Source: Candidatus Marispirochaeta associata | GTDB taxonomy: Bacteria; Spirochaetota; Spirochaetia; JC444; Marispirochaetaceae | Assembly: GCA_001749745.1 (NCBI GenBank) | Contig: JWTM01000292.1 | Location: 62,001 to 126,000 of the forward strand | Direction: 5' to 3' | Length of the DNA stretch: 64,000 nucleotides | Shown: one piece after another, positions 16,671-24,491 of the stretch | Layout: each line of letters opens with the position of its first letter | Position numbering within the stretch: the first letter of the stretch is position 1 | The notes under the pieces: model-generated | What the model was told of the DNA's origin: nothing | The model's input: only the letters and a program-made list of their open reading frames with translations | Database searches by the model: none | Position numbers and translations under genes: made by a program

Positions 16671-17152
16671 TGCCCGCCACCGGCGATCATCGCCGGGGCG
16701 TGGGCCAAGACCGGTAGAATCAGGCGGGTGCAGAGGCGCACCGCCTTGACCGAGCCGGGGAAATTGATCAGCAGCGTAGAGCCCTTCATCCCCGCGTAGC
16801 CTCGACTCAGCATGGCGGAGGGGGTCTCCTTGTAGGATTCAGCCCGCAGGGTTTCGGCGATGCCGGGAAGCTCCTTCTCGCACCAGTCGCGGCTCGCCTC
16901 CGGGGTGATGTCCCGGGGACCGATGCCGGTCCCGCCGGTGGTAATAATCGCATCGGCGGGCGTCTCTCCGGCCGCGGCGGCGTCGAAAGCCGAGATAAGC
17001 TCTACGGACTCATCGGGAATAACCACCCGGGCCAGTTCAATCTCATCGCCGAAGTATTCGCCTAGGATGGCCGTGATCTCCGGCCCCGAAAGATCCTCGT
17101 ACTCCCCCCGGGAGGCCCGGTCAGAGACGGTAACTACAACGACTTTGAGCAT
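16667..17152 (-). CDS. mogA: Molybdenum cofactor biosynthesis protein, MogA/MoaB family
   Basis: A 161-residue molybdopterin adenylyltransferase-like protein. The substrate-binding motif TTGGTGIGPRDITPEA (about residues 70-85) and SDRASRGEYEDLSG near the N-terminus are typical. It activates molybdopterin by adenylation before MoeA inserts molybdate. GGGAGG precedes the ATG, and the gene overlaps the 3' end of the MOSC gene by 32 bases. It is the last gene of the cofactor operon. Confidence 0.9.
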   Translation of the reverse strand: MLKVVVVTVSDRASRGEYEDLSGPEITAILGEYFGDEIELARVVIPDESVELISAFDAAAAGETPADAIITTGGTGIGPRDITPEASRDWCEKELPGIAETLRAESYKETPSAMLSRGYAGMKGSTLLINFPGSVKAVRLCTRLILPVLAHAPAMIAGGGH

Positions 17153-17573
17153 CGATCCTCCCGCCCTTGATTACCTTGGCGAAGATCCCTTTCCTGGGCA
17201 TCACGCAGTCGCCGACGGCGGCGTAGATAGCGCAGCCGTGGTGGCACTCCTTCCCGATTTGGGTCACCTCCAGTTCGGTATCCCCCACAAAAAGACGGGT
17301 CCCCACCGGGAGCTCGCTTAAGCGCACCCCCCGGGTAGTGATATTCTCGGCGAAATCGCCGGGATTGAGTTCGATGCCGCTGCCGCGCATGGTTTCCACA
17401 TCCTCATCGGCCAAAAGGGATACCTGCCGGTGCCAGTCGCCGGCATGGGCGTCGCCGACAATTCCGTGGTCCGGTTGAAGCTCGAAGGAGTCCACCGGCA
17501 CCTTCTGCTCCCCCTTCTTCTCGGAGATATTCAAGGATACAATCGTAAAGCTATGATCAGCGCTCATCTTCAT
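17121..17573 (-). CDS. MOSC domain protein
   Basis: A single MOSC domain (151 residues from ATG at 17573) with the usual GIVGDAHAGDWHRQVSLL, FAENITTRG, and the C-terminal cysteine-containing ECHHGCAIY plus CVMPRKGIFAKVI. Stand-alone MOSC proteins are thought to carry a cofactor or sulfur for Mo/W enzymes. In Moco operons of anaerobes they often lie next to moaC and mogA. The start at 17573 is chosen because ATGA overlaps the moaC stop and GGGAG lies just upstream. Confidence 0.85.
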   Translation of the reverse strand: MKMSADHSFTIVSLNISEKKGEQKVPVDSFELQPDHGIVGDAHAGDWHRQVSLLADEDVETMRGSGIELNPGDFAENITTRGVRLSELPVGTRLFVGDTELEVTQIGKECHHGCAIYAAVGDCVMPRKGIFAKVIKGGRIDAQSRCSYRL

Positions 17574-18037
17574 TCTTTCTCCCAAGCAATCGGTTCCTTG
17601 ACCTTCTTGATTAGTCGGATCGCGGAGATCTCCATCTCCTTATCCACCGCCTTGCACATATCGTAGATCCCCAGCGCCGCGCCGGAGACGGCGCTCAAGG
17701 CCTCCATCTCGACCCCGGTCCGTCCGGCGCAAACCGCCACGGACTCGATCAGGATGCGATCCTCTTTGATCTCGAAGCTGACGTCGACCTGATCCAAGAT
17801 AACCGGATGGCAGAGGGGGATAGTGTGGCCCGTCTGCTTGGCGGCGCTGATACCGGCCATCTTGGCCACGGTAAGTACATCGCCCTTCGGAATCTGCTGA
17901 TCGCTAATCGCCTTGATCGTCGCCGGTCTCAGTTTGATATAAGCGCCGGCTATAGCGGTGCGCTTCACTACCGGTTTGGCGGAGACATCCACCATGCGGG
18001 CCTTGCCGCTATCGTCCAAATGGGAAAACTCCATCAT
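17570..18037 (-). CDS. moaC: Cyclic pyranopterin monophosphate synthase
   Basis: 155 residues, normal length for MoaC. Key segments are ARMVDVSAKP, QTGHTIPLCHPV (catalytic region) and GRTGVEMEALSAVSGAAL, with YDMCKAVDK near the end. It converts the MoaA product 3',8-cH2GTP into cyclic pyranopterin monophosphate. AGGAGG sits 5 bases before the ATG. Its stop overlaps the MOSC start as ATGA. Confidence 0.95.
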   Translation of the reverse strand: MMEFSHLDDSGKARMVDVSAKPVVKRTAIAGAYIKLRPATIKAISDQQIPKGDVLTVAKMAGISAAKQTGHTIPLCHPVILDQVDVSFEIKEDRILIESVAVCAGRTGVEMEALSAVSGAALGIYDMCKAVDKEMEISAIRLIKKVKEPIAWEKE

Positions 18038-18044
18038 ATTCCTC

Positions 18045-18845
18045 CTATCCGCCGATGGACATCATGCCCCGGCTGGTACATTCATGACCGCGCATCGGTT
18101 TCCCGGCCACGGCCTCCTCTATCGAGGCGGCCACATTCGTAAAGTCGACCTTGATCTCCGCATCCGAATGGAGGCAGGGCTTCAGATAGCCGTCGCAGGT
18201 GAGCCGCAGGCGGTTGCAGTCGCCGCAACGGGGCGGCCGCTCATAGACCGGTTCATCCCCCTTAGTCTTCATTAGGGAATATTGGCGGATGCGCTGCAGT
18301 TGAAACCCCTTTGCATCGCAGTAGGAACGCATCTTTTCCAACGCAATCTCGTCGGGCTCGTCGGGAATCACCATGTTGATCTTCTGGACGGCAAAACCGA
18401 CGGCCGAGGCCGCGTCGACCCCGCGCAGGGCCTCCTCGATTTTTCCTACCCGGGTTATCTCCCGGTAGCGTTCCGGATCGAGGGTGTCCAGGGAGATGTT
18501 GATCCCGTCCAGACCCGCCGCTTTCAGCTCCGCGGCGAAGCGGTCCAACAAGATACCGTTGGTGGTCATCCCCAGGTACTCCACCCCCTCCACGGCCTTG
18601 ATCATCCGCACCAGATCGACAATCCCTTTTCGAACCAGAGGTTCGCCGCCGGTGAGCCTAATCTTCCTGAAACCGAGCTTTACCGCCTCTTTTACGACGG
18701 CGACGATCTCCTCGAAGCTCAAGAGGTCCGCGTGCTCGAGGGCCGGAACCCCTTCGGGGGGCATACAGTAGCTGCAGCGCAGGTTGCACTTATCGGTAAC
18801 CGAGATCCTCAGGTAGTAGATCTCGCGCTTATATGAGTCGTACAT
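18045..18845 (-). CDS. moaA: GTP 3',8-cyclase (radical SAM), compact form
   Basis: The radical-SAM cluster cysteines are C20, C24 and C27 in CNLRCSYC. The C-terminal second cluster is carried by CGDCNRLR and CLH, and the protein ends in GG, the tail that is essential in MoaA. At 266 residues it is about 60 shorter than the usual ~325. The missing part lies between the central TIM-barrel strands and the C-terminal cluster. All catalytic elements remain, so it is probably active. Its start lies 17 bases inside the end of moeA, and 7 bases separate it from moaC. Confidence 0.9.
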   Translation of the reverse strand: MYDSYKREIYYLRISVTDKCNLRCSYCMPPEGVPALEHADLLSFEEIVAVVKEAVKLGFRKIRLTGGEPLVRKGIVDLVRMIKAVEGVEYLGMTTNGILLDRFAAELKAAGLDGINISLDTLDPERYREITRVGKIEEALRGVDAASAVGFAVQKINMVIPDEPDEIALEKMRSYCDAKGFQLQRIRQYSLMKTKGDEPVYERPPRCGDCNRLRLTCDGYLKPCLHSDAEIKVDFTNVAASIEEAVAGKPMRGHECTSRGMMSIGG

Positions 18846-20034
18846 CGACTATCGATCCCTCCTCTATTCGTTCGACCCCGGGCTGCATCAGGATAAGCCC
18901 TTCGGTCTCGACCATCGCGTTCAGGTGGGCCGATCCCATATAGCGCACCGGATCGATCAATCGCGCTTCGGTCGCCTCGATCCCGTCGAACGGACCGTCG
19001 CTATGGCGCAGTTTAACGGGCCTAAACTCCATTCGCTCCGTATCCCGGCGCTTGATCTCCTGCGAAAGCCGCCCCTGCATCACCGGCGGCCGAAACGGAA
19101 CGCTGTTCAGGTGGTAGATGAAGGGCTTTACCAGCACCTCGAAAAGGATGAAGGTAGAGACCGGATTTCCCGGAAGGCCGAAGACAAATACATTCTCCCC
19201 GCGCCCGAAGAGCGTCGGCCGTCCGGGCTTGACCTTCACGCCGTGAATGAGAATCTCCACCCCGGCCTCGCGCAGGGTATCGGGAACATAGTCGAACTCC
19301 CCCTTAGAGACCCCGCCGGAGAGGAGCACGATATCGCACTCCTCCAGAGCGCCGCGAATCACCTTGGCGTGAAGCTCCGGATCATCGGCGACGATCCCGT
19401 AAGAGACCGCTTCGCCCCCGGCCGCTTCGATCTGGCAGGCGAGCTGGTAGCCGTTGGAGTTGTAGATCTCCCCCGGAGCCAAAGGCTCGCCCGGCTCCTT
19501 GAGTTCGCTTCCGGTGGTGATGATCGCCGTCCGCAGCCGGCGCTTGACCATCACCCGGGAAATTCCCGAGGCGGCGAGGCTTCCGATGTCGCCGGGGCCC
19601 AGCCGTTTAACCGGCATAAACTCGTCGCCGCTTTTGAGGTTCTCCCCCCGGCGGATAATATTTTCATACGGCTCGGGGGTGGTAATCCTCATCCGACCCG
19701 CCTCTTCGGCGGTATACTCGACCCGCACGACCCTTCCCGTCTCCTCAGGCAGCATAGCGCCGGTCATGATCTTGATGCACGAGCCCGGTTTAAGACGCTC
19801 CTGGGGCTTATCACCGGCGGCGACGGTCTCCAGAATCTCGAACTCCCCGGACTCATCCTTAGGCATAATCGCAAAGCCGTCCATGGCGGACTTATCGAAA
19901 GGGGGAGAGTCGATGGGAGAAGCCACCGGCTCGGCCAGGAAACGACCGACCGCTTCAAGCAAGGGGACTGATTCGTTCTCGAACTCGAGGCTATGCTTCA
20001 TTACCGTTGAATATGCTTCTGAGAATGGGATCAT
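18829..20034 (-). CDS. moeA: Molybdopterin molybdenumtransferase
   Basis: This 401-residue protein is the first gene of the cofactor operon. Typical segments are PPFDKSAMDGFAI, the MoCF-fold TTGSELKEPGEPLAPGEIYNSN (part), LSGGVSKGEFDYVP and VFGLPGNPVSTFI. MoeA inserts Mo (or W) into adenylated molybdopterin. The SD sequence AGGAG just before its ATG lies at the 3' end of the proposed cofactor-sensing leader. Confidence 0.93.
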   Translation of the reverse strand: MIPFSEAYSTVMKHSLEFENESVPLLEAVGRFLAEPVASPIDSPPFDKSAMDGFAIMPKDESGEFEILETVAAGDKPQERLKPGSCIKIMTGAMLPEETGRVVRVEYTAEEAGRMRITTPEPYENIIRRGENLKSGDEFMPVKRLGPGDIGSLAASGISRVMVKRRLRTAIITTGSELKEPGEPLAPGEIYNSNGYQLACQIEAAGGEAVSYGIVADDPELHAKVIRGALEECDIVLLSGGVSKGEFDYVPDTLREAGVEILIHGVKVKPGRPTLFGRGENVFVFGLPGNPVSTFILFEVLVKPFIYHLNSVPFRPPVMQGRLSQEIKRRDTERMEFRPVKLRHSDGPFDGIEATEARLIDPVRYMGSAHLNAMVETEGLILMQPGVERIEEGSIVDVRLI

Positions 20035-20040
20035 TCAGGA

Positions 20041-20146
20041 GGCTCCTTTCCATACGGGAGGCGCACCCGTTTCCGAATGCACCCTATCGGTCGCATCCCC
20101 ATGACGCATACGTATGCACAGTCTTAGGGGCAGACGACTCGGAGTT
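20041..20146 (-). promoter_or_regulatory. Moco-riboswitch-like leader of the moe/moa operon
   Basis: Between the promoter and moeA is a ~120-nt leader with strong structure. CTCC near its 5' end (20144-20141) can pair with GGAG at the 3' end (20046-20043), closing a multi-branched element. Inside it are GTCTGCCCC opposite GGGGATGCGAC, GCATTCGGAAACGGGTGC, a short helix CGGGTGCGCCTCCCG, and the block GGAAAGGAGCC. These features and the position in front of a Moco operon fit my memory of the Moco/Tuco RNA motif. The 3' GGAG is also the ribosome site, so closing the element would hide it. Confidence 0.65.
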
Positions 20147-20162
20147 ATTTATTTGGTACGCA

Positions 20163-20191
20163 ATCCTAACAAGGAATCTCAAAAATGTCAA
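20163..20191 (-). promoter_or_regulatory. Strong sigma-70-type promoter of the Moco operon
   Basis: On the minus strand TTGACA (20191-20186) and TAGGAT (20168-20163) are separated by exactly 17 bases. Transcription would start near 20156 and produce the ~120-nt leader that carries the proposed riboswitch. Confidence 0.75.
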
Positions 20192-20205
20192 AAGAATACG
20201 GATAA

Positions 20206-20511
20206 TCAATACCCCTTGAGCACCCGCATATCGACCCGCTTCACCAGATCCTTAACCGCCTCGCGATACTCGTCCATGTGAGGCGCGGCGAAGTGCTCGC
20301 GCAGAGCTTCAATGCTCTGCCACTCTTCGATGATAACCACCCGATCCACATCGTACTCCTGAATTGCGAGACCGACCTCGATATCGATACAGGGCTCATA
20401 GCTAATACAGCCCTCCTCGGCGCGAATCCTGGGGAGGAAGCGCTCGAGGCAGGCCTGATACGCGGCGCGGACGCCCTGATTGAGATTGATTGCGGAAACA
20501 ACGTGGATCAT
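20206..20511 (-). CDS. Small antibiotic biosynthesis monooxygenase (ABM/YgiN-like) domain protein
   Basis: A 101-residue single-domain protein of the dimeric alpha/beta-barrel ABM fold: VVSAINLNQG at the start, then EEGCISYEPCIDIE, VVIIEEWQSIEALREHF and the C-terminal HMDEYREAV. Such proteins are quinol monooxygenases, haem-binding proteins or of unknown role; no catalytic assignment can be made here. It lies between the Moco promoter and the TauE-like gene in the same direction as both. Confidence 0.7.
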   Translation of the reverse strand: MIHVVSAINLNQGVRAAYQACLERFLPRIRAEEGCISYEPCIDIEVGLAIQEYDVDRVVIIEEWQSIEALREHFAAPHMDEYREAVKDLVKRVDMRVLKGY

Positions 20512-20556
20512 ATGGCCTTAATTCTATTCCATCGGAGAACGGATTGCCAATAGGCT

Positions 20557-21363
20557 CTATAAGAGCACCATCGATACGCCGGAGAGGGCAGTCAGAATAA
20601 CAATGAACCCTGCAAGGAGCCCTCTCGAGATGTGATGAAAGATCAACAGGCCGAGCCGAGTACCGGTGAGCGCGGCCAGGACGCCGAAGAGGCTGAGCTT
20701 CACCTCATAACTTCCGATATTGCCGTAGAGGCCGTGGAGCAGAACCGAGAAGAGGGCGGCGATTAAGAAGGCGGCCGAGATGGTTCCCTGGTAGGCCCGC
20801 TTCTCCTCTAGCGCATTAAAGAGGTAGAGCACTAGCGGCGGTCCGCCGATATTGGCCAGGCCGCCGAAGAGTCCGCTTAACCCGCCGGCGATACTCGCCG
20901 TAAGGGGCGAGGCGGTCGGGTGGATACGGTCTCGAAAGAAGAGAAAGTAGAGGGCCAACAGAATCAGGATCCCGCCCAGCACGGTGCGCATGATCTCATC
21001 GGGGAGTACCGTCACCCCCCAGGTTCCCAGCCAACGACCGGCGAAGATTCCGGGGAGAAGACCTACCAGGAGCCGGTAATTAATGAAGCGCCGTTGTTTA
21101 ATCAGAATGATCACGAACATCGTGATCGAAGCCGGCAGCATCGCCACCACCGCGCTTTTGACCGGCAGAAAGAAGGGGAGAATGCTCATCGAAAAGATCG
21201 CCAGGCCGAAACCGGTGGCCCCCTGGATGATTGCGCCGAAGAAAAGGACCGCGAAGAACGCGGCCCCGGTAAGAAACAGAGTCATTGGGAGTAAGAATAT
21301 ATGATTAACCTCGATTATGAAATGGCTGTAGGTATCATCGAAAGGCGAGGTGCGATTTCTCAA
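20557..21363 (-). CDS. TauE/SafE family membrane transporter
   Basis: A membrane protein of up to 268 residues with about eight helices, including GAIIQGATGFGLAIF in the first half and its counterpart GGLSGLFGGLANIGGPPLVLYL in the second (shown as GGLANIGGPP). This duplicated pattern defines the TauE/SafE family, which exports sulfite, sulfoacetate or similar organosulfur anions. No substrate can be assigned. The start is uncertain: TTG at 21363 or ATG at 21285 (MTLFLTG); neither has a good ribosome site. Confidence 0.78.
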   Translation of the reverse strand: MRNRTSPFDDTYSHFIIEVNHIFLLPMTLFLTGAAFFAVLFFGAIIQGATGFGLAIFSMSILPFFLPVKSAVVAMLPASITMFVIILIKQRRFINYRLLVGLLPGIFAGRWLGTWGVTVLPDEIMRTVLGGILILLALYFLFFRDRIHPTASPLTASIAGGLSGLFGGLANIGGPPLVLYLFNALEEKRAYQGTISAAFLIAALFSVLLHGLYGNIGSYEVKLSLFGVLAALTGTRLGLLIFHHISRGLLAGFIVILTALSGVSMVLL

Positions 21364-21440
21364 GGAGATGAGTAATATATCCTAATCGCTAGAGAGCGAA
21401 ATATCAGTAAACAGCGCGATATGAGCCCGGCTTGAATACG

Positions 21441-21662
21441 CTATTTGGCTTGTCCCGCGTTGAACCGTTGACATTCTAGGGTAGGGATAAACTTATAGTG
21501 TTTATCCTTTGCAGTTAGTAGCGTTTCGCCCTCCTGCATGCCTTGTACAAGTTCCATATACGTGATCACTGATATCGAGAAAGGAACTGCTTCTTCGACA
21601 GTCTTGCGTGCTCTTTCATTCCCCCTCAAGTACCAGATCAGCACATCGGTATCGATAATCAA
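21441..21662 (-). pseudogene. VapC-type PIN toxin remnant with an internal deletion
   Basis: The 73-residue frame joins the N-terminus of a PIN-domain toxin (MIIDTDVLIWYLRG, ending VITYMELVQGMQEGE) directly to the C-terminal segment of the same family (TLLTAKDKHYKFIPTLE). Compared with ~130-residue relatives, roughly 55 central residues holding the other catalytic acidic residues are missing, in frame. No antitoxin gene is present. The start codon would be TTG at 21662 inside the end of the PAP2 gene, which suggests the 5' neighbour was replaced. Confidence 0.65.
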
Positions 21663-22606
21663 AACTGCCGCAGCGCCAGATACGCCCCGCCCCCGGCGAG
21701 CCAGCCGGCAAAGATATCGACCACATAGTGGGTATAGAGATAGATCGTCGAGGCGCAGAGGAGAAGATAAAGCGGCAGCAGGCTCCAGAAATAGGGACGC
21801 TTATACCGAAAGCAGAGCAACAGCGATATCAGCCCCACCGCCACATGAGATGAGGGAAAAGCGGCGCCGGAGGTGGTCGCCGGCGTAAAGAGCGCTTTCA
21901 TGATCGGCACGAAGAGCCAGCCCTCGAAGGGTTCGTACCAGACGGCGGCAAGCTCTGGGTAGAAGTGCTTTGGGCCCGCCACCGGGAAGAGGAGATACCA
22001 GAGATAAAAGATTCCGAAGGAAGCGGTGATCACGAAGAGTGAGTTTCGGGCCTCATTCTTACGGCCTTCGAACCAGAGCAGCCACCAGGGCAGGAAGAGC
22101 AGAAAATAGAACGAGAAGTAGCCGAAGAACATCAGCTCGTTTAGCAGCGGCAGCTTTGGTACCGAGTGAAAGACCGCCATCACCGGCTTGAAGCCGAAAA
22201 GAAGCTCCTCGAGGGCGGCGATGGGGGCGTCGAAGCTTCGCCCCCGGTGCAGCAGTCGACCGAGGGCGATTACCTGGGTAAAATAGACGATATAGAAGGT
22301 CTGAGGATAGAAGGTGCTCAACCAGTCGAGAAAACCGGTTCGGCGCCTCGATGCCAGCCGGATCAACAGCAGGATCGCCGGAATCGACACTAGCAGCAGA
22401 ACCGCCGCTAATAGCTGACCGGCAAAGGAGATCCCGGGGTACCCAGCCCTCGTCCGGGGCAGGGTAATCAGCGCCAGTACACCGAAGAGGGTGTTTAAGA
22501 GCATGAAGAGACGATCAGTGCGATCAAGGTTTTCCGCCGCTTGAATCATCCGTTCTATCCTAACCCGCAATCTGTCGGCCGACAAGGCGAGAAAATCTAT
22601 CAGCAC
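21659..22606 (-). CDS. PAP2 superfamily membrane phosphatase (AUR1-like)
   Basis: A 315-residue integral membrane protein with about six helices. The C-terminal half carries the PAP2 signatures: SGAAFPSSHVAVGL (histidine of the second motif) and YTHYVVDIFAGWLAG (third motif), with AGPKHFYP upstream. The layout resembles phosphatidic acid phosphatases and inositol phosphorylceramide synthase-like (AUR1) enzymes that hydrolyse or transfer phosphate-linked lipid headgroups in the membrane. It is divergent from the marR-hgcAB operon, whose promoter begins 8 bases from its start. Confidence 0.82.
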   Translation of the reverse strand: MLIDFLALSADRLRVRIERMIQAAENLDRTDRLFMLLNTLFGVLALITLPRTRAGYPGISFAGQLLAAVLLLVSIPAILLLIRLASRRRTGFLDWLSTFYPQTFYIVYFTQVIALGRLLHRGRSFDAPIAALEELLFGFKPVMAVFHSVPKLPLLNELMFFGYFSFYFLLFLPWWLLWFEGRKNEARNSLFVITASFGIFYLWYLLFPVAGPKHFYPELAAVWYEPFEGWLFVPIMKALFTPATTSGAAFPSSHVAVGLISLLLCFRYKRPYFWSLLPLYLLLCASTIYLYTHYVVDIFAGWLAGGGAYLALRQF

Positions 22607-22613
22607 TTTTTAG

Positions 22614-22642
22614 TTGACATTTGCAACGATTGCATTTACCAT
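22614..22642 (+). promoter_or_regulatory. Promoter with internal operator of the marR-hgcAB operon
   Basis: TTGACA (22614-22619), a 17-base spacer and TACCAT (22637-22642) form a good promoter. The spacer contains the perfect dyad TGCAA-cga-TTGCA (22622-22634). A repressor bound there would block RNA polymerase, as expected for an autoregulated MarR gene. Transcription would start at about 22649, one base before the MarR ATG. Confidence 0.7.
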
Positions 22643-22649
22643 TCGTATT

Positions 22650-23165
22650 ATGACCACCGATACCACGAAAACAATCCGTGCCTTCCGCAGTACTCTGCGC
22701 CGTCTCGAGCGACATATCACCACCAACCTGCGGGAAAACTCCCTCTGCTGCGGGGTTACGCCGACCCAATGCCATGTACTGCTCAGGGTCGAGGAGACCG
22801 AGGAGACCACCATCGCCGGGTTGACCGAATACCTCGGGCTCGACAAGAGCTCCCTCTCGCGCACTGTTGACGGCCTGGTACGCATCGGGCTGCTGGAACG
22901 CAGTGAATCGCAGATAGACCGACGCTATTCCAGCATCCGCCTGAGTAGTCGGGGAGGAGAGTACCTGCGACAGCTAAATCATGTCTGCGACGACTACTAC
23001 GCCCCGATACTAAGCGCCCTGCCCCCGGAGATCCGTAACCGCCTTAGTAAGGATCTCGACGCCCTCTGCACCGCATTCGAAGAGATCGACCAGACCCCCG
23101 AGGGGCGCAGCTGCTGCAGCATCGATGATTTCCTAAAACAGAACAAAGGAGCGGTACATGAGTAA
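22650..23165 (+). CDS. MarR family transcriptional regulator of the hgcAB operon
   Basis: From ATG at 22650 the protein has 171 residues with a winged-helix MarR fold: TIAGLTEYLGLDKSSLSRTV as recognition region and ERSESQIDRRYSSIRLSSRG as the wing. Cysteine pairs (CC near residue 32 and CC near the C-terminus) could sense thiol-reactive metals, although that is speculation. No ribosome site precedes the ATG, and the promoter places the transcript start almost at the ATG, so the message may be leaderless. Its stop overlaps the hgcA start by 8 bases, making it part of the operon. Confidence 0.82.
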   Translation: MTTDTTKTIRAFRSTLRRLERHITTNLRENSLCCGVTPTQCHVLLRVEETEETTIAGLTEYLGLDKSSLSRTVDGLVRIGLLERSESQIDRRYSSIRLSSRGGEYLRQLNHVCDDYYAPILSALPPEIRNRLSKDLDALCTAFEEIDQTPEGRSCCSIDDFLKQNKGAVHE

Positions 23166-24189
23166 TCAATCTTGCTGCAGCTGGGCTGTGTGGCACCGGG
23201 CGTCCAGCCCCACCGTACTCCCCTCGGCTTCAGTCGGCGGCACCCTTTCCGTCGGCGACCGACTGGCCCGTATTCGCTTCCGCCTCGGGATGAGCCGCAT
23301 GAAGCTGGTCGTGACTCCCGGACTCTACGCCCTCAACGATCCGGGTCCGGAGGATCCGGTGCTGGTTACCGCCAACTTCAGACTCAGCTTCGATGCTCTG
23401 CGCTCCGCTCTGGGAGAGCGCTCCGCCTGGATCCTGGTCCTGGACACCAAGGGGGTCAACGTCTGGTGCGCCGCCGGGAAAGGCACCTTCGGAACCAATG
23501 AGCTCATACACAGGATCAGAAACAGCAGCCTCGCCGATATAGTCTCCCACCGCCGACTGATCCTGCCCCAGCTCGGCGCCCCGGGCGTAGCCGCCCACGA
23601 AGCGGAGCAACAAACAGGCTTCCGCGTACAGTATGGTCCGGTGGAGGCCCGGGACCTCCCGGCCTATCTCGATGCCGGCATGCAGGCGACCGCTGCCATG
23701 CGGACCAAGCAGTTCCCCTTAATGGATCGACTGGAGTTGATCCCCCTCGAGCTGGTTCAGTCCTGGAAGATCTGGCTGCCCTTGGCGACCTTGTCGGCGC
23801 TACTGAGCCTGCTCCTCAACGGTCTTCCAAGTCTCTCGCCCCTCTCTGATGCGGCGCCGGCGCTACTCGGAGTCGCCGCCGGGGCGATACTTACTCCGGC
23901 TCTGTTGCCCTGGATTCCGGGCCGCTCCTTCGCCCTCAAAGGTGGCATAGTCGGTGTAGTCTTGAGCAGCGCATGCCTGCTGCTCTTCCCAGCAGGCATC
24001 GGCCGCGGGATCTTCACCGTTGCCGCGGCGACGGCCGCCGCCTCGTTTCTGGCGCTCAACTTCACCGGCGCGACCACCTTCACCTCCCCCTCGGGGGTCA
24101 AACGGGAGATGCGCATCGCCCTCCCCGTCCAAGGGGCACTACTGGTAGCCGCCGTCGCCGGACGCATCGCCGCCGAGCTTCTTACCTAG
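23158..24189 (+). CDS. hgcA: Mercury methylation corrinoid protein HgcA
   Basis: A 343-residue protein with the diagnostic HgcA cap-helix motif NVWCAAGKGTFGTNEL; the cobalt-coordinating cysteine would be C104. The N-terminal ~170 residues are the corrinoid-binding domain, and the C-terminal ~170 residues hold about five membrane helices (around 190-340). Length and layout match HgcA from known mercury methylators such as Desulfovibrio desulfuricans ND132. HgcA transfers a methyl group from its corrinoid to Hg(II), with electrons from HgcB. AAAGGAG lies 7 bases before the ATG. Its native role in one-carbon or other metabolism is unknown in general. Confidence 0.93.
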   Translation: MSNQSCCSWAVWHRASSPTVLPSASVGGTLSVGDRLARIRFRLGMSRMKLVVTPGLYALNDPGPEDPVLVTANFRLSFDALRSALGERSAWILVLDTKGVNVWCAAGKGTFGTNELIHRIRNSSLADIVSHRRLILPQLGAPGVAAHEAEQQTGFRVQYGPVEARDLPAYLDAGMQATAAMRTKQFPLMDRLELIPLELVQSWKIWLPLATLSALLSLLLNGLPSLSPLSDAAPALLGVAAGAILTPALLPWIPGRSFALKGGIVGVVLSSACLLLFPAGIGRGIFTVAAATAAASFLALNFTGATTFTSPSGVKREMRIALPVQGALLVAAVAGRIAAELLT

Positions 24190-24199
24190 GAGAGTAGAG

Positions 24200-24487
24200 A
24201 TGACCTACCTGAAGAATATTACGACTATTAGCGTCAACGCCGAGGACTGTACCGGCTGCGGACGCTGCCAGGAGGTCTGCCCCCGGGGTGTTCTCGTCCG
24301 GGAAGGTAAGAAGGTCGCCGTCGCCGATCGGGACGCCTGTATCGAGTGCGGGGCCTGTATGCGGAACTGTCCCTACGCCGCGGTCACCGTCGAAGCCGGG
24401 GTCGGCTGCGCCGCCGCCTTCATCAACGGGGCGCTCTCCGGGGGCGAACCGAACTGCGGCTGCGGCAGCGGGGGCTGCTGCGGGTAG
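24200..24487 (+). CDS. hgcB: Mercury methylation ferredoxin HgcB
   Basis: A 95-residue ferredoxin with two 4Fe-4S motifs, CTGCGRCQEVCP and the HgcB-typical CIECGACMRNCP. It has the additional conserved cysteine in VGCAAAF and a cysteine-rich tail ending in GGCCG, matching the C-terminal cysteine pair required in characterised HgcB. It probably reduces the HgcA corrinoid and may carry Hg(II) to it. It follows hgcA by 10 bases with GGAG as ribosome site, and its stop is 4 bases from the convergent DnaJ-like gene. Confidence 0.93.
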   Translation: MTYLKNITTISVNAEDCTGCGRCQEVCPRGVLVREGKKVAVADRDACIECGACMRNCPYAAVTVEAGVGCAAAFINGALSGGEPNCGCGSGGCCG

Positions 24488-24491
24488 CCGC

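Noticed and set aside
18925..19971. Plus-strand open frame of 348 codons opposite moeA.
   Set aside because: moeA fills this region with all motifs; the other frame has no family signature.
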